Made by a program: the position numbers and the translations under genes. From assembly GCA_903885795.1 (NCBI GenBank), contig CAISJV010000088.1:16065-80064 (forward strand): a DNA stretch of 64,000 bases, in the 5' to 3' direction. The stretch's first letter is position 1. Each line of letters opens with the position of its first letter. Below are positions 1 through 9,585 of this stretch, piece by piece. The notes under the pieces were generated by a model. The model was given only the letters and a program-made list of their open reading frames with translations. It searched no databases and was not told the DNA's origin. Origin of the DNA: an uncultured delta proteobacterium (GTDB lineage: Bacteria > Desulfobacterota > Syntrophia > Syntrophales > UBA8958).

Positions 1-1377
1 GATCCGGAAAAAATCCAGGTGAAGGGAAAGGCCATGCTTCAGGTCGTGCCCATCATTTATGTTCAATCTTCCGATGTTCTCAAACTGATTATACCGTTTG
101 CTTCGAGCAATGCCGTTCTTATCGATGTTCCCAAGGGCAACCAGATCATTATCGTTGATACCGATGCCAACATCAAAAGGATGCTCAAACTTGTTGAGAT
201 CTTCGATAACGAAAGACTTGTGAAGACGAAGCCGCAGGTTTTCGTTTATTCGGTCCAGAACAGCAAGGCCAAAGACATTGCCAATGTATTGCAGCAGACA
301 TTCCTGGGCGGCAAGACGACCACGGGAGGTTCCGTCTCTGCCGGGACAGGCGCGGGCGCACAGAATGCTGCGTCGCCCGTGGGTGCGGGGGGCGCAGCGG
401 GTGCTTTCCAAGGCTCCTCTTCCCAGGCATCCACCGGTACACAGGTCCCGATTTCCGATTTTACGAAGTTCATTACCGATGAAGTCACGAACTCGATCAT
501 TATCCTGTCCACACCGGAAGAGTACATGCTCATCAAGGAGACAATTGACAAGATAGACATTATTCCGAGGCAGGTTGTTATCGAGGGTTTGATCGCCCAG
601 GTGACCCTGACGGATAATCTGAGCCTGGGGCTGTCGGCATGGGTAAAGGGAAGTATCGGGAATATCAATGTGGGCGGAGGGGTGGGCGGGGTCGGCCTGG
701 CAGCCGACGTCAGCAAACCGTCGGGGACAGGGCTTGTCCTATATGGGGTCGATGGTGTAGGTAATCTCCAGTTTTTGATCGCCGCTATGGCTACGGACTC
801 AAAGGCCAAACTGCTTGCTACTCCCCATATCATTGTCTCGGACAACAAGGAAGCCAAGATCCAGATCGGACAATCGGTACCCATTGTCACATCCGAGACC
901 TTTGGCTCATCAACAGTGGCCCCCCAGCGAACCATACAATACCGGGATATCGGCATTATCCTGAAGGTCAAACCCCGTGTAAACGAAGGCGGTCTCGTCA
1001 ACCTTGAAATATACCAGGAAGTCTCCACCTACAGCACTATTCCACTTTACGCCGGGGAACTGCAGATTGTCCTGAACAAAAACGATGCCACAACCAACGT
1101 TGTCGTCCAGGACGGCCAAACCATTGTTATTGGAGGCCTCATCCGGGAAGATACGACAAAATCCCGTTCAGGCATACCCTTCCTGAGCAGTATCCCCTAC
1201 ATCGGCTGGCTCTTCGGCGGGTGGATTGACAACAAGGAGCGGACGGAAATCATCATCCTGCTGACACCACGGGTGGTTAAAAACCAGAAGGAAGCCGGCG
1301 ACGTGACCAACCATTATATCGACAATATGGTCGGTGAGAGCAAAGGAAGAATCAACAAGAAGGATCTGGTCAGGTAA
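1..1377 (+). CDS. gspD: Type II secretion secretin GspD, 3' part (5' end outside window)
   Basis: The reading frame is open from base 1, so this is the C-terminal ~458 residues of a longer protein. Secretins form the outer-membrane channel through which the type II system exports folded periplasmic proteins. An N-domain (about residues 1-90) is followed by a Gly/Ser/Ala-rich linker (about 100-140), as in the N3 region of GspD. The secretin core then shows VPIVTSETFGSSTVAPQRTI, a conserved TIVIGGLIRE strand and the family signature IPFLSSIPYIGWLF close to the C-terminus. The protein ends about 40 residues after this signature, without an evident S-domain for a pilotin. Other gsp genes, if linked, must lie to the left. 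PilQ or a type III secretin is less likely because of the GspD-like Gly-rich insert. Confidence 0.9.
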   Translation, partial: DPEKIQVKGKAMLQVVPIIYVQSSDVLKLIIPFASSNAVLIDVPKGNQIIIVDTDANIKRMLKLVEIFDNERLVKTKPQVFVYSVQNSKAKDIANVLQQTFLGGKTTTGGSVSAGTGAGAQNAASPVGAGGAAGAFQGSSSQASTGTQVPISDFTKFITDEVTNSIIILSTPEEYMLIKETIDKIDIIPRQVVIEGLIAQVTLTDNLSLGLSAWVKGSIGNINVGGGVGGVGLAADVSKPSGTGLVLYGVDGVGNLQFLIAAMATDSKAKLLATPHIIVSDNKEAKIQIGQSVPIVTSETFGSSTVAPQRTIQYRDIGIILKVKPRVNEGGLVNLEIYQEVSTYSTIPLYAGELQIVLNKNDATTNVVVQDGQTIVIGGLIREDTTKSRSGIPFLSSIPYIGWLFGGWIDNKERTEIIILLTPRVVKNQKEAGDVTNHYIDNMVGESKGRINKKDLVR

Positions 1378-1381
1378 AAAG

Positions 1382-2428
1382 ATGAAAGAATCGACTCACA
1401 TTCTCATCCTGGAAGATCTGGCTACCGACGCGGAACTGATTCAATTTGAACTGCAGGAGGCAGGGCTTGTCTTTACTGCAAAATGGGTGATAAATGAAAA
1501 CGAATATTTGCAGGCCCTCAAGGATTCTCCCCCCGATCTCATCCTGTCCGACTACGATTTTCCCCGATACAATGGCGTCGTGGCCCTTGCCGAGGCCAGA
1601 AGACAATGCCCTGATACCCCTTTTATCCTGGTCACCGGCGCCATCGGAGAGGATCGGGCTATTGAGATTCTTACCCGGGGCGCCAAGGATTATGTCCTGA
1701 AGAATCGCCTCCAAAGGCTTGCACCGGCCGTCCGGAGAGCTTTGGCTGAGGCGGAAGAACAAAGGGTGTGCAAACAGGAGGAAGAGGGGCTTCGTGAAGC
1801 CCACAGAAACCTGGAACGCCAGGTTTTGGAAAGAACTGCGGAATTACAGAAGGAAATAGAGAAGAGACGGCAGATTGAGGGGGTACTGGCAAGGTACAAC
1901 GAAGGGATTGAGCTTTTAAACTATGCGTCCAGCCGTTTGCTTGCGAGCGATCAGCCCCAGAAGATGATTGAGGAACTCTGCCTGAAAGTGATGAAATACC
2001 TGGGCTGTCACATATTTTTCAATTTTCTTGTTGACCAGGCTGACGGGCGCCTGCATTTAAATGCCTATGCCGGCATCCCGCCGGAGTCGGCACACGAGAT
2101 CGAGTGGCTTGACCATGATGTGGCTGTGTGCGGCTATATGGTCAGGGACGGCAGCAGGATTATGTTCGAGAATATCCCGGAGACGCCCGACGTACGTACG
2201 GAGCTGATAAAATCCTTCGGAATCAAGGCCTATGCCTGCTACCCGCTCCTGGAACAAAATCGTGTGCTGGGAACAATTTCCTTCGGCAGCCGTTCCAAGA
2301 CAATATTCAATGTGGAAGAAATGGCAATGATGAATGCCATCGCCAATCAAGTTGCCATTGCCATGGCTCGCGTCAGGACGGAGGAGACCCTTTGGAAGGG
2401 CGAGTCTGATCTGCCCGTGCTTGCCTGA
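1382..2428 (+). CDS. Response regulator receiver-coiled coil-GAF protein
   Basis: 348 aa. The start ATG at 1382 lies five bases after the gspD stop codon; an in-frame upstream start at 1334 would overlap gspD and adds nonconserved sequence. Residues ~5-120 form a receiver domain with phosphoacceptor Asp in LILSDYDFPRYNG and the K in DYVLKNRL. A charged coiled coil follows (~125-180), then a GAF domain (~185-340, ending with ANQVAIAMARV). The protein stops directly after GAF, where relatives usually continue into a histidine kinase, so it has no visible output domain. It could relay to a partner kinase or be a shortened hybrid protein. Its receiver is similar to that of the convergent gene at 2447-3916. 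Confidence 0.8.
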   Translation: MKESTHILILEDLATDAELIQFELQEAGLVFTAKWVINENEYLQALKDSPPDLILSDYDFPRYNGVVALAEARRQCPDTPFILVTGAIGEDRAIEILTRGAKDYVLKNRLQRLAPAVRRALAEAEEQRVCKQEEEGLREAHRNLERQVLERTAELQKEIEKRRQIEGVLARYNEGIELLNYASSRLLASDQPQKMIEELCLKVMKYLGCHIFFNFLVDQADGRLHLNAYAGIPPESAHEIEWLDHDVAVCGYMVRDGSRIMFENIPETPDVRTELIKSFGIKAYACYPLLEQNRVLGTISFGSRSKTIFNVEEMAMMNAIANQVAIAMARVRTEETLWKGESDLPVLA

Positions 2429-2446
2429 TTCGGTTATGAATGCCGG

Positions 2447-3916
2447 TCACTTCCTGTTTTTCCGTTTTTTTTGCGGCACGACCATTTCGACACGGGTACC
2501 CCATCCTTTTCTTGTCTCTATTTCCAGGCGTCCTCCTATATAATTGAGCCGTTCCCTTATACTGAGAAGGCCGAAACCACCGCTCTTCTTGAAGATCTGA
2601 TCTATGCTCGCGATGTCGAAACCAATGCCGCCGTCTCTGACGGTGACTATGATATTTTCTCCCGATTTTTGAAGTGTGACATGTGCTTCTTTCGTTTCGG
2701 CATGCTTGACAATATTTAAAAGCAGCTCCCGTATGGATCTGTATAGAAATATTTGAACATCCCTATCGATTTTCCGCGCTTTAAGATCATATTTCAGTAA
2801 GATTTGAAGACCGTGCTGGTCAAATATCTGTTCACCCAGCCATTGAAGTGCTTCGACAAGACCCAGTTCATATAGAACCGAAGGACTGAGTTCCCGCGTC
2901 AAAGATCTGGTTTGCTGGATGGATTGGTCCACCATCTCCAGGATCTCCAATATAGGTTCCGTTATGCCGGGAAGAGATTCCTGCTCCATCAGGGCGTTCA
3001 ATTTTATTTTGGTCAGGGCGAGGGTTTGTCCGATATTGTCATGGAGGTCAATAGCGATGCGTCGCCTTTCCCGTTCTTCCGTCATGACGAGCTCCGCCGA
3101 GAGGGTCCGCAGCATTTCATTATTGACCAGGATCTTCCGTTCCGCTTCCAGCCGTTTCGTAATGTCAAGGATCGACAGCACCTTTTTTGTGGTTGACGGA
3201 ATCGACGCGATGTTTACTATAACATGCAGGGTGTCCCCGTGTCTGTTGAGCATCTGGAATTCACAGCCGCTCATCGGCATTTCAGCAGGCAACCCGTCTT
3301 TGAGAGAAAACCCGCTTGTCTTGCCCGGATCATCGGGATGAACAAAATCCCCCCAGTTTTTCTTGCCCTCAACGTCTGATCTTGAAAAACCTGTCAGTTC
3401 TCCAAACTGCCGGTTGGCCAAGGCGATTGTCAGATCTTCCTCGATAATGATCGTCGCGGTTCCCGTGTTTTCAAAAATGGTCCGGTAACGCATTTCCGAA
3501 TCCTTGAGCGCCTCCTCGGCGCGCTTTCTTTCCTTTCGTTCCGCCACCTCCTGAAGTGCCCTGGACACTGTAGGGGGCAGACGATGAAGCCTGTCTTTCA
3601 GGACATAGTCTGTTGCCCCTTGTTTAAGAAGTTCAATGGCCGCTTCCCAATCCAATGCTCCGGAGACAAAAATGAAGGGAATGTCCGGATGCCTTTCCTT
3701 GGCAATCTTCAGTGCAGACAGACCATCGAAGGAGGGAAGAGAATAATCTGAAAGAATGATATCCGGCCGATCATCTTCCAGTGAACGGAGAAAAGACTCT
3801 TTGTCTGATGCGTATTTCGATGTAAGTGACATGCCGGCTTCAGCAAGTTCAAAAGCCATCAAGTCGGCGTCCGTTGGGACATCGTCAAGGATCAGAATGC
3901 GTAGCTCTTTGTTCAT
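2447..3916 (-). CDS. Receiver-PAS-histidine kinase (NarX/DegS-type, HisKA_3)
   Basis: 489 aa, cytoplasmic, with no membrane segment. Residues ~5-120 form a receiver domain (Asp in DIILSDYSLPSFDG, then ATDYVLKDRL). A PAS domain follows at ~140-260. The dimerisation/phosphoacceptor region is of the HisKA_3 type, with His in RRRIAIDLHDNIGQTLAL (~290). The HATPase ends with GGFGLLSIRERLNYIGG, typical of NarL-partner kinases. No cognate LuxR-type regulator is adjacent. The start at 3916 faces the divergent metal-efflux operon across a 157-bp gap. Its C-terminus ends 19 bp from the stop of the opposing REC-GAF gene, whose receiver is a clear paralog, so the pair may form one signalling unit (inference). 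Confidence 0.85.
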   Translation of the reverse strand: MNKELRILILDDVPTDADLMAFELAEAGMSLTSKYASDKESFLRSLEDDRPDIILSDYSLPSFDGLSALKIAKERHPDIPFIFVSGALDWEAAIELLKQGATDYVLKDRLHRLPPTVSRALQEVAERKERKRAEEALKDSEMRYRTIFENTGTATIIIEEDLTIALANRQFGELTGFSRSDVEGKKNWGDFVHPDDPGKTSGFSLKDGLPAEMPMSGCEFQMLNRHGDTLHVIVNIASIPSTTKKVLSILDITKRLEAERKILVNNEMLRTLSAELVMTEERERRRIAIDLHDNIGQTLALTKIKLNALMEQESLPGITEPILEILEMVDQSIQQTRSLTRELSPSVLYELGLVEALQWLGEQIFDQHGLQILLKYDLKARKIDRDVQIFLYRSIRELLLNIVKHAETKEAHVTLQKSGENIIVTVRDGGIGFDIASIDQIFKKSGGFGLLSIRERLNYIGGRLEIETRKGWGTRVEMVVPQKKRKNRK

Positions 3917-4073
3917 TGTTCAACCTCGATGCTGGCGACAGTATAGTCAGTCACTCACTCAATCACAAGTGTTAATTCATCCATTCCCTGATGGATTTTT
4001 AAGATGTTTCGCCTCTTGGATAAAGCCTTCACCCTATGGAAGATATTACCGAAAAATATAATAATTATCTAAA

Positions 4074-6188
4074 ATGAAAACACATTATCGAATCATACTT
4101 CTTCTGTTGGTTGCGGTGAGCTCTTTTCTGGCCGGGTCCTGGGTTACCCACTATGGGGGCAACCAAAAATCAACGGTGGAACGCAAGATTCTCCACTATG
4201 TGGATCCGATGAATCCCTCCTTTAAATCAGACAAGCCGGGCATTGCGCCCTGCGGCATGGCACTGGTTCCGGTCTATGCCGACCAAAGTATCTCAGCCGC
4301 AGACGGAAATGATCTCCGGGCGTCCATGCCGCCAGGCACGGTCCGTATATCCGCTGAAAAGCAACAATTGATCGGCGTCAAGGTGATGACCGTCGAAAAG
4401 GCCCCCTGGAGTCACACCCTGAGGGTACTTGGGCGGGTAACACCGGATGAGACGCGTGTTTACCGGATCAATGCCGCCGTCAACGGCTGGATCGATGCCG
4501 CCCTTCCCGTGACTACGGGCAGTCTCGTAAAAAAAAATCAGTTGCTGGCCACTTTCTACTCGCTGGAATATCGTTCTTTATTGCAGTCTTATTTCAACAT
4601 CATTGGTTCCAGCAAGTCAAATTCCCCCCTCAACAAGCCTGAAGAGCCAACAACTCGCTATAGCGCTGCCCAGCTTAAACAAATGAGAGACACGATACGG
4701 AACTTGGGGCAAGGTACTGAAAATGCTCAGGCCGATTATTACAAAAAAAATCTCTTTAATTACGGAATGAGTGAATACCAGTTGGATGAAATGGAACGTA
4801 CCCGAAAGATTCCCGAGGTCATGGAAATTCGCGCCCCGATTCCTGGTTTTATTCTTTCGCGGAATGTTTCTCCCGGCCTGCGGTTTGACAGGGGAGTGGA
4901 GTTCTTCAGGATTGCCGATCTTTCCCGCGTCTGGATTATCACCGATGTCTTTGAAAACGAGGCTTCTTTTTTCAAACCAGGGCTGCGTGTCAAGATGGAA
5001 TTGCCTTATCAGAAAAAGACCTTATCTGCCCGGATGAGCGCTGTGCTGCCCCAATTCGATCCCGCCACGCGCACTCTCAAGATCAGACTGGAGGCGGACA
5101 ACCCCGGTTATGACATGCGTCCCGATATGTTCGTGAATGTGGAAATACCTGTGAGTGGTCAGGCAGCCATCATCGTTCCCACAGAAGCGGTTGTCGATTC
5201 AGGGCTGAAAAAAACTGTGTTTGTTGATCGGGGGAACGGTTATTTCGAACCGAGGCAAGTGGAAACAGGACGTTCGCTGGGAGACCGGGTCGAGATCGCC
5301 CGGGGACTCATGCCCGGTGAAAAGATCGTTATTTCGGGGAATTTCCTGATCGATTCCGAGGCGAAGATGCAGCAGGCAACCGCAGGGATCACCGGAAAGA
5401 TCGGACGCGACCCGGTGTGCGGGATGAACATCGATGAGGACCGCGCCAGGTCGGAGGGCAACTACCTGGAATACAGGGGCCAGACTTACTTCTTCTGCGA
5501 TCCCAAGGAACGGGAAGACTTTCGCAAGGAGCCGGAGCGTTATCTGAAATTGTCCCCGGGGCAGGGGGTCATGCCGCCCTCCAGGACAAAAGTAAAGGCT
5601 GTAGTTGATCACACATCACACGGCGCCATGGAAAGGACGGCGACGGATGGCGTGGAAAACGGGTCTCTTCATAATCATAATGGCATGAAGACGGCCATGC
5701 CGAAGGATCCGGAGTCATCGTCCCTATCACCCGGGATCGTACCCATGGAGGGAGAAAAAGCGCGCGTCCCGCTTCTTCCGGTGTCCCGCAATCCCGTCCA
5801 GATGATGCCTGGTCCTGCCGATGGCATGTCAGGTCCCGGGTTGCCAGGTCCTGCCTCCATGCCCTCACAAATGCCCGGGGGTGCATTTCCTCCGCCGGTC
5901 GGCGCCCCGGTCAAGATGTTGCCCGGTCAGGGAACCGGCATGGCCATGCCGGGGTCACCGGGCGCGGTCACCTTACCGGAGCCAAGAACCGAGGGACCGG
6001 GCCGTTCAACCAGTCGTCCACCGAGGAGAAGAGGAGTGGCGCCATTTGACGGTGCAGTCGAGCCCGGCGTTCAGGAAGGTCCCTCCGCACCGCTGCCAAA
6101 AACCAGCGGAACCATCTCTCCGGGAGCAGGTCCCGCCAGAACCGAGCAGCAGCTGAAGTCTACCGGCAGCGGTCAAAACCATGATTAA
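4074..6188 (+). CDS. cusB: CusB/CzcB-type RND efflux adaptor with metal-binding ends
   Basis: 704 aa, much longer than the usual ~400 aa of CusB. It has an N-terminal signal anchor (residues ~5-24). A heavy-metal-binding (HMBD) motif follows, with HYVDPMNPSFKSDKPGIAPCGM at ~42-63. The HlyD-type adaptor body has barrel-sandwich and beta-barrel segments to ~440. A YHS domain (GRDPVCGMNI ... YFFCDP, ~445-500) comes next, and then a ~200-residue low-complexity tail rich in Met, Pro, Gly and His. Periplasmic adaptors link the RND pump to an outer-membrane channel. The metal motifs suggest Cu(I)/Ag(I). No Shine-Dalgarno is visible before the ATG. A TATAAT at 4057-4062 lies so close that the leader would be very short. 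The stop overlaps the cusA start by 8 bp. Confidence 0.88.
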   Translation: MKTHYRIILLLLVAVSSFLAGSWVTHYGGNQKSTVERKILHYVDPMNPSFKSDKPGIAPCGMALVPVYADQSISAADGNDLRASMPPGTVRISAEKQQLIGVKVMTVEKAPWSHTLRVLGRVTPDETRVYRINAAVNGWIDAALPVTTGSLVKKNQLLATFYSLEYRSLLQSYFNIIGSSKSNSPLNKPEEPTTRYSAAQLKQMRDTIRNLGQGTENAQADYYKKNLFNYGMSEYQLDEMERTRKIPEVMEIRAPIPGFILSRNVSPGLRFDRGVEFFRIADLSRVWIITDVFENEASFFKPGLRVKMELPYQKKTLSARMSAVLPQFDPATRTLKIRLEADNPGYDMRPDMFVNVEIPVSGQAAIIVPTEAVVDSGLKKTVFVDRGNGYFEPRQVETGRSLGDRVEIARGLMPGEKIVISGNFLIDSEAKMQQATAGITGKIGRDPVCGMNIDEDRARSEGNYLEYRGQTYFFCDPKEREDFRKEPERYLKLSPGQGVMPPSRTKVKAVVDHTSHGAMERTATDGVENGSLHNHNGMKTAMPKDPESSSLSPGIVPMEGEKARVPLLPVSRNPVQMMPGPADGMSGPGLPGPASMPSQMPGGAFPPPVGAPVKMLPGQGTGMAMPGSPGAVTLPEPRTEGPGRSTSRPPRRRGVAPFDGAVEPGVQEGPSAPLPKTSGTISPGAGPARTEQQLKSTGSGQNHD

Positions 6189-9100
6189 CCGGATCATCGA
6201 CTTTTCCGCCCATAACAAGCTGATTATTTTCCTGATCGTTGCCGCCGCCTCCGTGATGGGGTGGTGGTCCATGAAGCACCTGCCTCTCGACGCCATTCCG
6301 GATCTGTCGGAAACCCAGGTGATTATCTACTCCCGCTGGGATCGCAGTCCCGATATCGTCGAGGACCAGGTTACCTACCCGATCGTTACGTCCATGCTGG
6401 GCGCACCGGGGGTCAGAACCGTGCGCGGCTTCTCCGATTTTGGCTATTCCTTCGTCTATGTCATTTTTGAGGAAGGGACAGACATCTACTGGGCCCGGGC
6501 GCGGACCCAGGAATATCTGTCCGCAGTGCTGCAACGTCTTCCCCAGGGGGTTCAGACAGAATTGGGGCCCGATGCCACAGGACTTGGCTGGGTGTTCCAG
6601 TATGTCCTTGTGGATACCACTGGAAAACGTAGCCTGGCGGATCTCCGCTCCTATCAGGACTGGACCTTGCGTTACTACCTTAAGGCGGTTCCGGGGGTGG
6701 CCGAGGTGGCGCCCATTGGCGGTTTTCGCCAACAGTACCAAGTCAATCTTGATCCCAACAAACTACAGTTCTACAATATTCCCGTAGGCCGGGTGGTGGA
6801 GGCGGTACGTGGCAACAATAACGATGCAGGCGGGCGCCTGATCGAGTTTGGCGGGACCGAGTACATGGTTCGTGGCCGGGGATATGCCCGGTCCATTCAT
6901 GATTTCGGAAATATTTCCCTGTCCGTGAGTGAGAGCGGCTCACCGATCCGCATTCGGGATGTGGGCGAGGTTGTCCTCGGACCCGACTATCGGCGGGGGG
7001 TTGCCGACCTGAACGGGACCGGCGATGTCGTCTCCGGTATCGTTGTCATGCGCCAGGGGCAAAACGCCTTGGATGTGATCGAGCGAGTCAAGAAGAAGAT
7101 CCGGGAGATCGAACCGGGACTTCCGCCCGGTGTCAAAATAGTTCCTGTTTACGACCGGTCGGACCTGATCAATCGCGCCATCGACAACCTGAAGTGGACC
7201 ATTCTTGAGGTCATGATCACTGTTTCCCTGGTGGTGCTCCTGTTTCTCTGGCATATCCCGAGTGCTGTCATTCCTGTCATCACCATCCCGATTGCCATCC
7301 TTATTTCATTCATCCCGTTCCGGCTCATGGGTGTCACCGCCAACATCATGTCCCTGGGGGGTATTGCCATCGCCATCGGCGCCATGGTCGATGCGGCCAT
7401 CGTGGTCGTGGAGCAGACGCACAAGAAACTGGAACTATGGGACAAGGAAGGTCGAAAGAGCGATTACCGGGATGTGATCATTGTGGCGGTCAAGGAGGTG
7501 GGAGGTACCAGTTTCTTCGCCCTCCTCATCATTGCCGTGTCGTTCCTTCCCGTTCTCACCTTGGAGGCGCAGGAAGGGCGTCTTTTCAAGCCGCTGGCCT
7601 ACACCAAAACCCTTGCCATGATCGTTGCCGCCGTCCTGGCCATTACCCTTGACCCGGCCCTGAGGCTGCTCTTCACCCATGTTCGCAGTTTCAGCTTCCG
7701 CCCCCTCTGGATCTGCCGGGCGGTAAACGTTGTGGCGGGAAGGACTATCCATGCTGAGTCGCGCCACTTCATCAGCAGTTTTTTGATCCGCATCTACGAA
7801 CCAGCCGTGGCGTGGTCGCTGCGCTGGAAGTGGTCGGTCATCGGCGCCGCCTTCATTCTGGTCCTGGTGACGGTCCCCGTTTTCCAGAAGCTTGGTTCCG
7901 AGTTCATGCCCCCCCTGGATGAAGGGGCGCTCTTCTATATGCCCACCACCATGCCGGGTATCTCCGTTACGGAGGCACAGAAGCTGCTCCAGACCACCGA
8001 CCGAATCATTAAAAGATTCCCGGAAGTCGACCAGGTCCTCGGGAAGGCCGGCCGTGCCGAGACATCGACTGACCCGGCGCCTTTCTCCATGCTGGAGACC
8101 CTGATCACTCTCAAGCCGAAAAGTGAGTGGCGAAAAGTGGGGACATGGTATTCTGCCTGGGCTCCGGACTGGCTCAAAGCGGTTTTCCGGCGTATAGCGC
8201 CCGATACGATATCCACGGCGGAGTTGGTCAGTCAGATGAACGAGGCCCTGAGACTGCCAGGTCTATCCAACGCCTGGACCATGCCGATCAAGGGGCGCAT
8301 CGACATGCTCACGACGGGCATTCGCACTCCTGTCGGTCTCAAGATTTCCGGCGCCAACCTGGTACAGATCGAGCAGATCGGCGGGCAGGTAGAGGCGATC
8401 CTGCGCCAGATGAAAGGGACCAGGAGTGTTTTCGCCGAGCGGACCGGCGGCGGATACTTCCTCGATATCGACTGGAACCGTGATGAACTGGCCCGCTATG
8501 GCCTCTCAATCGACCAGGCGCAGGAAGCGGTCCAGAACGCCATCGGTGGGGAAAACATTGCCACCACCATTCAGGGACGGGAACGATATCCTGTAAATGT
8601 CCGCTACATGCGTGACTTCCGTAGTAATCCGGAGGCTGTCGCCCGTGTCCTTGTGCCGGTCGCCGGCGGGCAGAAACAGATTTCCCTGTCCCAGCTGGCC
8701 GAGGTGAGCGTGGCGAGCGGCCCAGCCATGATCCGTGACGAGGATGGCCTGTTAACGGGCTATGTCTATGTAGATATAGCCGGCCAGGATCCGGGAGGTT
8801 ACATTGCAGAGGCGGACCGCCTACTCCGGACAAAAGTAGAATTGCCCGCAGGTTACGCTGTCACCTGGAGCGGCCAGTACGAGGCGATGCAGCGGGTCAG
8901 GGAACGCCTGGAGATCGTCGTGCCGCTGACCATCCTGCTGATTATCCTATTGCTTTATCTGAACACCCGATCCATGGTGAAAACGACCATTGTCCTTTTG
9001 GCCGTACCATTCTCGGCGGTAGGGGCCATCTGGTTCCTCCATTTTCTCGGCTACAACATGAGCATCGGTGTCTGGGTCGGACTCATCGCTCTTCTCGGCG

Positions 9101-9450
9101 TAGATGCGGGAATGGGGGTCTTTATGCTCCTCTATCTGGACCTGGCATATGCACAGGCCAGGCGGGAAAAACGTCTGACCACTCTTGCCGACCTGCGGAC
9201 GGCCATCATTCAAGGGGCTGCCAAGCGCATCCGTCCCAAGTTCATGACCGTGGCCACCATGTTTCTCGGGCTCGTCCCCATTATGTGGGCCACGGGAACG
9301 GGCGCCGACGTCATGAAACATATTGCCGCACCGATGGTGGGAGGGATATTCAGCTCTTTTCTCATGGAACTGATGGTTTACCCGGCCATCTATGAGATCT
9401 GGAAATGGAACTTTGAGATGAAGAAACTGCCAATCCCCGTGGGGGAATGA
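6181..9450 (+). CDS. cusA: CusA/CzcA-type heavy-metal efflux RND pump
   Basis: 1089 aa, the normal length for a heavy-metal RND inner-membrane pump. Two halves of six transmembrane helices each flank large periplasmic loops. The N-terminus shows the family pattern IPDLSETQVIIYSRWDRSP. TM4 carries GGIAIAIGAMVDAAIVVVEQ with the proton-relay Asp and Glu of this family. The porter domain includes the EFMPPLDEGALFYMPTTMPG region typical of CusA/CzcA. It overlaps the adaptor gene by 8 bp, so the two are translationally coupled. An outer-membrane CusC/TolC partner is not encoded nearby and must come from elsewhere. Context favours copper or silver over Zn/Co/Cd, but the metal cannot be proved from sequence. 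Confidence 0.93.
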   Translation: MINRIIDFSAHNKLIIFLIVAAASVMGWWSMKHLPLDAIPDLSETQVIIYSRWDRSPDIVEDQVTYPIVTSMLGAPGVRTVRGFSDFGYSFVYVIFEEGTDIYWARARTQEYLSAVLQRLPQGVQTELGPDATGLGWVFQYVLVDTTGKRSLADLRSYQDWTLRYYLKAVPGVAEVAPIGGFRQQYQVNLDPNKLQFYNIPVGRVVEAVRGNNNDAGGRLIEFGGTEYMVRGRGYARSIHDFGNISLSVSESGSPIRIRDVGEVVLGPDYRRGVADLNGTGDVVSGIVVMRQGQNALDVIERVKKKIREIEPGLPPGVKIVPVYDRSDLINRAIDNLKWTILEVMITVSLVVLLFLWHIPSAVIPVITIPIAILISFIPFRLMGVTANIMSLGGIAIAIGAMVDAAIVVVEQTHKKLELWDKEGRKSDYRDVIIVAVKEVGGTSFFALLIIAVSFLPVLTLEAQEGRLFKPLAYTKTLAMIVAAVLAITLDPALRLLFTHVRSFSFRPLWICRAVNVVAGRTIHAESRHFISSFLIRIYEPAVAWSLRWKWSVIGAAFILVLVTVPVFQKLGSEFMPPLDEGALFYMPTTMPGISVTEAQKLLQTTDRIIKRFPEVDQVLGKAGRAETSTDPAPFSMLETLITLKPKSEWRKVGTWYSAWAPDWLKAVFRRIAPDTISTAELVSQMNEALRLPGLSNAWTMPIKGRIDMLTTGIRTPVGLKISGANLVQIEQIGGQVEAILRQMKGTRSVFAERTGGGYFLDIDWNRDELARYGLSIDQAQEAVQNAIGGENIATTIQGRERYPVNVRYMRDFRSNPEAVARVLVPVAGGQKQISLSQLAEVSVASGPAMIRDEDGLLTGYVYVDIAGQDPGGYIAEADRLLRTKVELPAGYAVTWSGQYEAMQRVRERLEIVVPLTILLIILLLYLNTRSMVKTTIVLLAVPFSAVGAIWFLHFLGYNMSIGVWVGLIALLGVDAGMGVFMLLYLDLAYAQARREKRLTTLADLRTAIIQGAAKRIRPKFMTVATMFLGLVPIMWATGTGADVMKHIAAPMVGGIFSSFLMELMVYPAIYEIWKWNFEMKKLPIPVGE

Positions 9451-9585
9451 CGGTCGCAGTATGCGGCGAGGAGACCGGATATGAAAACTTTGCATAACCG
9501 CGGAAAAATGGTTCGCAAGCAGCGAATCAAATGTTTTTCGCCGTTCCGTGATTGTATTTAACGTTATGGAATAAATCATAATTGT

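Noticed and set aside
246..1028. 260-codon minus-strand frame opposite gspD
   Set aside because: Antisense shadow; Pro/Thr-rich composition is mirrored from the Gly/Ser-rich linker of the secretin.
3917..4073. Strong sigma-70 promoter before cusB
   Set aside because: TATAAT at 4057-4062 lacks a -35 at the right distance and would leave a leader of about 5 bases.
9481..9561. 26-codon frame after cusA
   Set aside because: Short, basic, no ribosome-binding site; more likely intergenic.
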